From Zygaena filipendulae (lineage: Eukaryota; Arthropoda; Insecta; Lepidoptera; Zygaenidae): a stretch of 64,000 bases of DNA. Every line of letters begins with the position of its first letter. Positions within the stretch are counted from its first letter, which is position 1. The position numbers were made by a program, and so were the translations under genes. The stretch spans positions 2,931,501 through 2,995,500 of the forward strand of contig OU015654.1 in the NCBI GenBank assembly GCA_907165275.2, given 5' to 3'. Positions 43,359-55,100 of this stretch are shown one piece after another. The notes below the pieces were generated by a model that made no database searches, was not told the DNA's origin, and saw nothing but the letters and a program-made list of their open reading frames with translations.

Positions 43359-46300
43359 CTACTTATTGTCCTCCCGTTGGTCGTCCAGGGCGGGGAAGTG
43401 CGCTGCCAGCCGCGACCTTCTGGTCTGGGGCGGCCGTTTTACTTGTGGCTGTTGCTGTATTATCTACACAAACAAAAACTTCATCATGCGTGGAAATGTA
43501 ATTTACTTATTTAAAACTAGTTGTGCCCCGCGGTTTCACGCGTGTGAGTTCCGGAATTCCCGAATTAACTATTTTTTTGTAAAATAATAGTAGCGTTAGA
43601 TCTGCCAGTGAAAGTACCGTTAAAATCGGTCCAGCCATTTCAGAGATTACCCGAAACAAACAGATAATTGGGTACTTTCGGAATATGAAATCAAAATTCT
43701 AATTAGTCCAAAAGGAAAATAATAGACACGTTTTTATTCCCTGTTTCAAATTAATGAAAATAAACAGATAAACGCGTCATTATTCGGTATAAGCCCCGTA
43801 CAAACTGCACCTCGTTGTGACGTCACGCGAAATTTCAACTCAATGTATCGCCGTTATTTTTTGAATACGTAATCGTATGTTTGAATATATTCTAGAGGCT
43901 CTACGCTCGCTACTACGTCATGGCAGGGCGTGCGGAGGGACGGGGTCGTTTCTGTACATACTAACAGCAAATAATAGAGATTAAATGAAGAAGCTACACT
44001 CGCCGTCTTCCGCCTCCTCATACCCAGCGAGAGTTTCTTGGATATTCCTAGGAAAGTTTGACACGTGTACAATATACAATACTTGTGATAATTATTTACT
44101 GACAGCTGACAGTTACTGTCAGCCCGCTGTCAACCTTGCGATACGCGCATGCGCCCGCCCAACCCGTGTACACGTGTACAAGCCGGCCGTGTTTACTCGT
44201 GGGAGAGTACTTGAATCAGTTCATTTGTACGGAGTGTCACCGGGCTGGGCCCTTATTCACTATGACTATATCGCGCCGCGTTAAGATAAGGCGCTACTTA
44301 AATTGCTTTTCCCACGTGTTCAAAGAAGTTTCACTTTACAAAAATACATTGACAACGTTTCTTTTGTCATAATGAATATAAATTTCTTATATTTTTGCAT
44401 GTGGAGCGTTTGGGATTGTGTTTTGGGAAGCGCGTAATGGGCAAGGAATTTATTTATTCTTTTTTGCACAAAAAGGTACAAATGGCGATCTATGACAGTT
44501 AACCATTGGGAATGTTGTTGGTCATAGTGAATAAGGGCCCTGGTAATAGTTAGTATTGTGATGTGATATGTATAACAGTGTGTATGTGACTCGCTAGAGT
44601 CGGACACTCACCGGCGGCGCGGGCGCAGCTGGCGCCGGCAGCGCTGCCCCGGCGGCGAGCAGCCCCTCAGCGCTGCCGGCGGCTCGAGGCGCGTGCTCGT
44701 TCGACGACGTCCTTTTGCTATTAGATTGTAAACATAAATCTATATTAATCTTTATAAATAAAAATGTTTGTATGTTTGTCCTCTATGCGTTTCTAAACCA
44801 TTGGTCGGATTGTAATGAAACTTTGGCGAGTTGTTACTGGTGATTAGCTAATGTTATAAGGAGTAAATTCGGCTACTTTGGAGTTCCTGCTCTGAAACAC
44901 ACGCGTGTGAAACCGCGGGGCACAGCTAGTATTATTATAAAGAGGTAAAGTTTGTGAATTGTGAGTTTGTGACGTGTAGTGTAGGGGGTAATCCCTGGAT
45001 CTACTAAACTGATTTTGAAAATTCTTTCACTTATAGGAAGCTACGGTGGTCCCGAGTAACATAGGGAATTTTTTTCCCGGAATTGCTACGGGAACTCCGA
45101 AATTGACGCAGGTGAAAGCGTGGAGTACAGCTAGTAATATATAAAGTCATACGTATCATACATACTGCCGCTCTCATACACGTCCAATTCCTTTAGCGGC
45201 TCTATTCGGCGGCTATATTATATGTTGTCATATAAATCGATTTTATCATAGTACATATTATTATGTGATTACCTAAATTAGATCATTACAATACTATTAT
45301 TACACAATATTACAAAAAAGAAAAGTTTGGTAAGTTGGTTTTTACTGTTCGTTGGAACTATAGGATACTGAATTTTTAAAATTCATTCACTGATAGGAAG
45401 TTACAGTATCCCTGATAACACAGCAATTGCGGAACAAAGTTCCCCGAGTCTTGAAATTCCCTCGGGAAAAAGACAATATTTTGTTGTATCGCCAAGTATA
45501 ATTTAGGTCTTGTAATAGGAGATAGGTACTTGTCTGATATCAAAATTTTTCCAATTCCAAATTTTTCGATCACATTTAATAGATTGTTTTAAAAAGGTAA
45601 TTAAATTATTGTTTCTTGTATGAGGACTCACCTCACCACCTGCAGTGGAATGAAACGTGTGACGGAAGCAGCGGGGCCCGGCGGGAGAGGCAACGCGTCC
45701 AACGACGGCTGCGCGTGCGCATTGTTGTGCGGCGTTTGTCTCTGTAAGAACAAATACAGTTAAAACTTCGTACAATTCCGAAAGCACCGTTTGTGTGGGT
45801 AAGTAAGTTAAATAGGATTGCTACGCCAGCCCCCTTAGTCAAGTTGACTTGTCACGCGGTCTCGAAAAATTGGACCTTCGATCGGAAAATTTTCCATGAC
45901 CACGTGACGTGAAGATTCCGTTCCTTAGTTTTTTATGCGTTAACGATTATAGATTGTCAACTTGGCTAAGGGAGCAGGTGTCGCGGGTGATGAAAGCGCC
46001 AACAATTTAGACAGACATTGTATCTTATTGCAATAGCAATACAATTCAAAGGCTTATAAAAGTGTCAAAGTATAAAAATAGAAGTTTAGATAGTAAAAAA
46101 TATATAATAGACAAAATAATGCCAAACAACATATTATGACTATGTTCACAAGGCAAACACCTTTTGGCCGCTAAGCGGAAAAGTCGAGGTTTGCAGCAAG
46201 ATCAGAAAGTAGAAACTACTTTCTAAGCGATGGTATAACTATAACCTCAAAAGTTTATACGTACCTAATTGAAAAAAAATATATACGTGAACACTAGGGA

Positions 46301-49300
46301 ATCGAAGAAACTTCTTTTTTGGCACCAATTAAAAAAACAACATTGAAACTACGCGTACAGTATCCAAGTTGCGGATAAAACACATCTACGAGTAATTTGT
46401 CGGTGCGGTGTAGCATCAACAGTTTTTAGCGCAACTTTTAAGCGAAATTTGTCACATTCAGGAACAAAATGACGAACTGCGCTTTAGTGCTTTAATTGAC
46501 GGCAACTCGGAATCAACTAGCAGACTTGATTTCGACAAAGTCGGAGTTTGTTGTGAACACAGTCTATAATAGCACACATATTGTAGTCCGAGTAAATTTC
46601 ATAAACATTTTGTTTTGGTTAACTATTTTGCGTACAAGAGTACGAAAAAGCGATACATTTTGCTATACAGCAGCTATATAGCAGAACAACGGAAATACGG
46701 GTACTAAGCGAATTGGAAATGCAGACCATGTACATACTACATTATTATACAAGTAAGAGTAAAGGCATCATCGATCAAGAAATAAAGAGATATAGAGTTG
46801 AATTTGAAATTATTATACGTACTGTCGAGACGGTTATAAAAAAAATGTGCGAAATTTCAAGCTAGTTTGACCCTGTCAGACCCTGTTAGAAATAGTAGAA
46901 TTAATAGTTGCAATATGTGATTTTAGATACAGGTCAAGCTAATTATGCAAATCGCATATCAACTTTTCCGTCCCGTTGCGGGTATAAAACGTTTAAAAAA
47001 AATATTTCAATCACACACGTGACACGTCATGTATAAGATGAAATAAATATAGTTACCTATGTGAAAACATAATTAAAAATGTAGGAGATAATCGTGAAAA
47101 GGTGAAGGGGCGAGCGCAAAGTGATAAACAATCAATATAAAAATCACTAAAGCTGCTACATATGGTTATACAACAAGAAAAGCAATATACGCCTACAAGT
47201 ATCATAAGTAAGCTTAAAGTCGGGAACACACTGTTGGTTTGTCGTGTCGCGCACTGGGCCAGTAGTATGACTGCGTTCATATTACACAACGACATACACA
47301 GTATTACGTGCAGGCACACGTGATTATAGATGGACAATCAACTCGGTGCATGGCCGTTAATACCCGATAAAAGCCAGCCTTTTACGGTCTTCTATCAATA
47401 TTGTAACTTTAAACTGACAGCGTGCTGCTGAAGAGTTTGTTGCGCAGCTTCTTCTCTTCAGCTATACCAGTAGGAAGCTGTGAAGGGTGGATATTTTATG
47501 GTTGCTGTCATAATAATAGTAATTATATTGACGTCAAAAAGAACCACATTATGGGCAAAATTTGAATAAAGGATTTGACTTTGACTTCTACCGGGTTTAA
47601 ACCCGAAAAGGCAGGCTTTTATCGGGTTTAATCCCAAGCAGCGGGTTGATTGCCCATCTATACACGTGATCGATTCGCCTGAACGACTTCAGGCGCGACA
47701 CGACAATCCCCAACGCAACAGTATGTTTCGGGCTTAAGAAACATACTTGTTCGAACATCTGCGGAGGCAACGACTCTTCATTTCCAACACCGACATACGA
47801 CGACGACCTCGGGCCCGTCCGCGAGTCTTGTCTTTGGCTAGAGCCTTGATTCTGGTTCGGGCCTTGGGCGAAGCCTTGACTCACGGCTACGTTCGTTCCC
47901 GGGAACCGATTGTAGCTGGTATCGTTGTTTCGAGTTGCGTTGTGATTCTGGTTATGTCTATGTATGAAATCGGGTCCCGGCCCATAGCTGGGGCCCGTGA
48001 CATCGTTCGCGTTCGGACTGTGAGGGACGAACTGGCCTTGGAATTGTACACCGTAGTTCTGAGGCGGGAAGTATCTCGGATTCGGGCCTTGATTGTGACT
48101 ATGACTCTGTCCGTAATTTCTGTTGGTATGCGGATACCCTTGGTGGCGGTAAGCCGGGTTCGGCATTTGATACTGTTGTTGGGTTTGGTATTGGGGATTT
48201 TGGATTTGGTTGGGGCCTAGGTAGGTTTGGGCCATATTCGAATTGGGCGGTCTCGACTGTTGGTTCTGCAAGAGAAACCTTTGTTTAGAATTCGGTGAAT
48301 GCTCCGACTTCCGAGATAGTGCATCGGTATTTCCGGACGATAAATTCTCGTGGCGCCTAGGCGAAATTGCGAAGAACGCGGTCTAAGGTACCTCTGCTAT
48401 GACTTCTGAATGTAAATATAAAAAAAAATCGTTATGTTTTACATTGCGATAAATCACTATAAATACAAGTCAGTCCACTATTCTCAATGGCGTACCTACC
48501 TAGAAGGTGGCACGGAGTATCTAATGCCTCCCAGATAATGAAACGAAACTCCCAAGTATCATAAAATAATGAATTGTCTATGAATTATGATCATTTTTAG
48601 CACTTTTCACATCACATGACTTCGAACAATCAAAAAATTAGCAAACAAACTGACAGTAACAAAAATCCACAAACTTTTGTCAATAAAAATAAACTGTACC
48701 TACCTACAGATGTCTCCAATGCCATGGAGTGTAATTTTACTTTGCGATGATTTCTAAAACTAAAACAAATTCGCTACACTACAAACACTGGACTGAAATT
48801 CATCACTTGTTCACTTAAAATTAAAAACAATCGCATTCCTAAAACAATAACTTACTATTTAAAAAAATATCTCATTATAGCCCTGTGGAATATTCTTATA
48901 ACGCGTAATATCTGAAAAAAAGAGAACAGGGACTTTTTCGCGCGGTAGTTCTTACTAAATTCGCAGTCACGTAATAATTTCTTTGTTCGATACATATTTT
49001 TTATTTACAATTATTTTTCTTATAGGTATCTATGGGAGTCTTAACTATCACTTATTAATGTTCTAAAATTTGTTAACGCTTATAAAAATATAACAGTATA
49101 ATATTCACGTAACAGCTATTATATAAGTGTTATAAATAAGCCAGATGTTGAGCTGAATAAGGTAAATTGCGTCATAGTAAGCTGTTCGTTCATCTTATTA
49201 AATCTATGTACATAAGTATATTTGTTCGCTATAATAACTGTTTTCCCGTTTTTAACGCTTTTTAACAGATTTTGGAATAAATTTGAAAGAATCCTGAAAA

Positions 49301-52153
49301 GTAAAAATCACGAGAGAAGTTCACAAAAACAAAACAGCGAGGCCGCAGGATGTAAAATCTAGTTTTAGCGTATGGATGGTAGTATAAATAGAATTTAAAA
49401 TAAATAGTTTTACCTGCTGCACGTTTCTATTTTGCGACACGGCTTGCTGCTCGACCTGGGTCTTCCACCGGAGCCCCTCGGCGCGCCAGTCCTCCGGGGG
49501 CCTGCTGGTCACGGAATCGTGGTGGCAGCATTGGTTTTATTATTATTATTTGTTAATTTTATCATTGACTAGTCGATGCCCTACGGTTTCACTCGCGTTG
49601 ATATCGCAGTTTCCGTGGGAATGCCGAGATAAAAGTACCCTATGCTATGTCACTCGGAAATAAAGTGGCTTCCTATAAGTGAGAGAATTTCCAAAATTCA
49701 GTTAGTTTTTTTGTTTATTCATTACAAACAAACATACCAAAAATTCTTCTCTCTCTCTCTATAATTATAATGATTTTTCAATCGATAAATAAACAGATTG
49801 CTTACAAGTTACATTAGTAATTCAAAGATTTTAAGGTTTTCAGTAAAACGCACGTCAACTTTTATAGTGTTACTGAAATTCACAGTTACGTCCAGCAGGG
49901 GTCAGTTGTGGGATGATACGATGAAGTTAAAACGTACCCATTGAACAACTTCCAAAACGGTAGTATTTGGCTGCATGCAGTGGCGAAAAGAGAATATTAT
50001 CACATGTGAATCAGGAGTGTACAGTATGCACAGTAACGCGTTCTGTTACTGTGCACAAAAACAAAAACAATGCGGGCGGAGTTGCAGAAAACAGATATGT
50101 AGATGATTAACTAATTATCTTTAAATTTGGGGGGGAGAGGATGGCACCAAGTAAATTATTACTGAGGCTTTGAAAAATGAAAAGCTATTAATATATTATC
50201 TTTTATATTCTTTCATGAAACTTTTTACAAACCAAACTCTTGAATGAAAAGTGTTCTTTTACCACTTCTCTTTCAAGTTTCTTTGTTCGGAGTGCTTACT
50301 TGGGCCCACGACTCTTATGCCCCCCGCCCCCCTGTGCACGCGCATGTAGTGTATGTAGGTATAATAATATCTCACCTAAGCTCTTGGGGTGCCGCTGCGG
50401 TGGTGTCGGCGGCCCTCCAGTTTTTATTACAAGAGTCACTCGAATACTGAAATAAATATAAATGTTAGAAAGAAACAAAGAAAGAAAGAATAGGCTATTT
50501 GACTAATTTTTTTTTTTTTAGTCCGTCTTGTAGATTAATAAAAAATATTGGACACGTATTTTTTTCTTTTTTTACGTAATCAAAAAATAACAGAGATACA
50601 TTGAGTTGAAATTTCGCGTGACGTCACTAACTAGTGCAGTTTGTATGGCGGCTTGTAGCGGTAAGTGACGTCACGAGCCCCCACCCTTAACTTTAATGCG
50701 CTTTATCTCTGTGTATTTCATTTATTTGGAAAATAAAAAAAATACGTGTCTAATGATTTTTAATTTTCTAAAAGACGGACTAATTAAAATTTTGATTTTC
50801 AAGAGTTGTCAACATCCCTATTATTATTGAAGCAAAAGCGCCGTTACCGCCAAAAGCACGTGACGCGACACGCATGACACGACATGTGCATAGGGCCTGT
50901 CTTGGTATAAATGAATAAATATAGTATATTTCATTACAAGTGCGGAAAGCCTGTCATTGCAAAGAGTTCCGACATATGTCTACCCGAGCCGAGGCGCAGC
51001 CGAAGGTGAGGGTTGACAGTCGGAACTCTTTGCAATGACGGTTCCGCACGTGTACTGAACAACTATTTTTAATACAGTTGCGAAAAAATTAAGTAATTTA
51101 ATAAAATATCAAAAACACAATAAACTCAACTAAGTTCCAACTGTGATCAAGAGATGGCGCTAGTCGTATTAGTAATGCGAAACCTACGTTTCGCAATGCA
51201 AAAAGTGTGTCAAAGTCGTGTCGCCATTTTGACAGTTGGCAAAGAGAACGCACGAGTTCGGGAAAGGTAAACAAAAAGCTCGAGTATGTAATAGCCCACA
51301 TCCCGAACGCTAAACGTCCCTGCAATACGCCACTTTTTGAGCAACTGTATTAAAAAATAATTACAATCGTTGTGTGAATGCAACCGACCTTGTTGTTATC
51401 GGGGACGGTTCCGTTATCGCTCTGGCTGCTGATCTTCAGCAGACTCCTGAGCAGTTGCGTGCCGTTATCCTCCGCCTTTGAATAAACACAATCGTTACTC
51501 GGTGACATGCGAACTAGTTGTAGTAAATTTATTTTATAGTATGTGAGCTAAAAAGTGCTACAGCACTTCCCAGTCCTCCAAAAATCTTTCAACTCTTTTC
51601 AAATCGCTTTTACAACTAGAATTGATATCCTCCAATACAGTATTTTATCAGATCTTAACGAGATTTGTATGTGCTTTTAAATACCTATTTTATTATTTTA
51701 TACACTAAAAGCCTTCCCATAACTATAAGTACTTTATTAACTACACCAATAAAATAATCATAAAAATAAATCTCGTCTAGTTTTTGAAAAATACGCACAC
51801 ATAGGAAAATATAAATTTCCCTTTCCTTTTTATTTTAATATTATAGTTATAGAAAGTAGAAGATATGGAGCCTAATCTAGGTTTACCTGTATTATAGGTT
51901 TTCAGCTAATTCACCCCGATCAACAAACTTCATATAGTTTAAACAATTAGCATATTATCTTACGTGCGAATTGTTCCCGGAAGGCGTTGTTTTCGAGGAG
52001 CCGGGCGTTCTTAAAGGCGCGGAGGTTTTAGGGGAGACGCCCGTCTTTGAGAAGACAGGCGTGGACGAGGCCGCAGGTGTCGTGTTGGAGCCCGACAGGC
52101 GGTTGGGGTTCGATGTCCTGTTCGATACAGGCGGCCTGTCTTCCTTCGGAGAG
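43359..52153 (-). CDS. XRN1: XRN1 C-terminal low-complexity tail
   Basis: This is the tail portion of the gene above. Exon 52153-51964 is Ser/Thr/Pro-rich ([20 protein letters not shown]). Exon 48265-47747 encodes 173 residues rich in Gln, Asn, Pro, Tyr and Gly ([19 protein letters not shown]). Exon 44717-44612 is Ala/Pro-rich. The last exon ends [20 protein letters not shown] and REDNK then stop. In other animals the XRN1 tail binds decapping factors (DCP1 in flies, EDC4 in human); the short conserved C-terminal block is a candidate for such contact here, which is inference. Poorly conserved by nature, so exon calls rest on splice phase and open frame. Confidence 0.8.
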
Positions 52154-55100
52154 CTGAAACAATTATGGTTTTCTGTTAAAAGCGTAACCTTATATTATTG
52201 TATATCATGGCCCTTATTCACTACTAGTTGTGCCGCGTGGTTTCACCCGCGTGCATTCCGGGATAAAAAGTATCCTATGTGTTAATTTGATGTATAGTAG
52301 TTTTTGCGTGAATCCATCCATACATACTTACAAACTTTCGCGTTTATAATATTAGTAGGATGACCATAACACGACGCGTAAAGATAATGCGCCACAAGAA
52401 TTGTCTTTCCCTAGTTCACTTTAAAAAAACGTATTTACAACGTTTCTCATGGCATCGTATAAGGCCAGCAAATACTCTATCTACATTGTGATGGGCGCTT
52501 ACACAAAACATTTCACACTGCAATTAACGTTCTTTAAAAACGTGAAACACGACAGAAAATTGAATTTCAACGTTAATTTAGAATATACTTAGCTAATACT
52601 CGGATATCGTTGCGTATAAAAACAACTTTATGTGGTGTACGCAAAATCTTGTGTTTCCTAATCAGCTTCTTTAGGCCTGAACTGCGTTTAGAAACCGCAA
52701 CCGAGTGCGTTGACCCCCTATCTCATCTTGGAGGTGATGTTTCGGAACACATCCCCGGGGAGCGTGTCACTAGGGTTGCCACATTTTTTTGGAAAAAATA
52801 TAGTATTTTTCCCTGCATTTCCCAAAATACAATAGTACAATAGTACATATTTATTTTTAATCAATATGTATCGGGTAGCATTCATCTACAAATTATTGCT
52901 AGTTTGACAGTTGACGTTTTATTGCCGAGTATGCGTTTCGTTTTGAAATTCCTCGTACTGCGCTGCGGGTGCGTTCCAGACCGGACACAGTTAATATATA
53001 AAAGCGCGACAGTTGAATTAGGGATAAAAATATAGTATTTTTCGCATCATATTATTATTTTTCTAAAATATATAGTACAACTAGCTGCGCCCCGCGGTTT
53101 CACCCGCGTGAGTTTCGGAATTCCCGCAGGACCTCCCTTTAGGGGGATGAAAAATAGATAGTAGCCGATTCTCAGATCTACTGAATATGCATAAAAAATT
53201 TCATGAGAATCGGTCAAGCCGTTTCGGAGGAGTAAGGGAACGAACATTGTGACACGAGAATTTTATATATGGTATTGACTGAAATATAATACGATACTAT
53301 ATAATATAGTACGGGTGGCAACCCTACGGGTCACCCGTGTGCTTGGTCAGTGATGGCGTGCACTCGCCTGTAGTCAGCGAAGGCGGAGGCGTAGTCGTTG
53401 CCGTGGTGGGCGGGGCGCAGCGCGCGCTCCGGCCGGCGCGCCGCCTCGGCCTCCGCCTCCGCCGGCTCGTCCAGCCGCAGGTTGCGCCCGAACGATATGT
53501 TCAACATGTTCGTCGGCAACATCCTGCACACGCACACACACAAGCATACACTAAGATGGCGGCTTTAAACGAAATGGAAAACTGTGTTATGCGAACAACA
53601 AAAGAGGGGAATTTCCTTAACAATGTCTTTGAAGATATATAATAATAAAAATGGATAAAGTCTCTATTGAACAATATAAAAAGAAACGAATATACCAATA
53701 TTTAGAAATGAATAAATCCAAATTAATCCCCGTGTCATTAGTGGATCCAAACGGGGGATCCTATAGTGGGCGGAGGCAGTACTTTGGAATACCAGAACCG
53801 GACAACTGATATAGGGTATGTTCCGTTATTACGGATAGCGCTGGCCTAGTGCTCAGTGATATGTATATCTATAAAAAAAAAAAACTTTTGTCTTCAACTC
53901 TTTATACATTTCATACTTTCTAATTGGGAATTCCGCGAATGGCTGTTGTCTGCCACTTTATAAATTTAATTTTGTTTCATTAACCTTCGTTTCAAAACCC
54001 ATTAAACACTTCATTAACCTTAACATTAAAGGTTTTCCTTCAAAATAAAATAAAATAGTATAATAATTATGTATGTAATATATACTACGTTTGCTTGGTT
54101 TCCACGACACGAGCTCACAGCTTACTGTGGGATCAAGTAGATCTGCGTATACCGACCTGTAGAATATAGCCTGGTGGTACCCCTCGGCGGAGGCGCCCGG
54201 GAAGGGCTCGTCGAACATCACCTGGTAGGTGGGCTCCGCGTTCAGCTTGTCCGACAGCCGCACCGTGTTCGAGTCGGAGGGCGGGTGCACCGCCGTTATT
54301 ATGCCTGGTGGAGGCCGATCGAGCTACTTTTGAACGAGATCACCCAAAGAAAACCGTCAAATGTCACATGTTTGTCTTTAGATTTCTTTAGGTGCTGACG
54401 TTCGTTTGTGTTCAATATGATAATATTAATTAATTGATAATAATAATAATAATAATTTATTTCAGTATATATGTATAGAGATATATATATAATATGTATG
54501 TATATATATGTATATATATCTATAGTATAATATATATGTAATAATATGTGTAGTATATATCACATTTACTTGGTTTCCATGACACAAGCTTATAGCTTAG
54601 TGTGGGATCAAGTAGATCTGTGTGTTGTGAAGTAGATTATTATTATTATTACTAGCTGTCCCCCGCGATTTCATCCGCGGTAATTTCGGAGTTCCCGCGG
54701 GAATTCCGGGATAAAAACTATCCTATCTCTTAAGTTAGACCAAATACAACATAGTGACCAAATTTCATTATGATCAGTTCAGTAGTTTCGGAGTCCATCG
54801 CGGACAAACAACGTGACACGTGATTTATATATATTAGAATAGCTGCCCCCCGCAATTTCATCCGCGGTAATTTCGGAGTTCCCGCGGGAATTCCGGGATA
54901 AAAACTATCCTATCTTTTAAGTTGGACCATATTATAAATGGTTACAAAACCTTATCAAAATCCGTTCAGCAGTTTCAGAGTCCATCGCGGACAAACAAAG
55001 TGACACGTGATTTATATATATTAAGGCTCCGTATTGAACCGCGGCGCACGGCGAGGCCGGCGGTACCTTTGGCGCCGAGCGGCACGGTGATGTTGCGCGC

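Noticed and set aside
47597..47746. Extension of the XRN1 tail through [13 protein letters not shown] to a stop
   Set aside because: The frame passes a good GTATGT donor at 47746 and continues only inside a foldback element; downstream exons continue the protein in phase.
52676..52770. Candidate XRN1 exon ([16 protein letters not shown] on the minus strand)
   Set aside because: It runs into a stop within 20 codons, has no donor in that frame, and the exons on both sides (53335 and 52153) join in phase without it.
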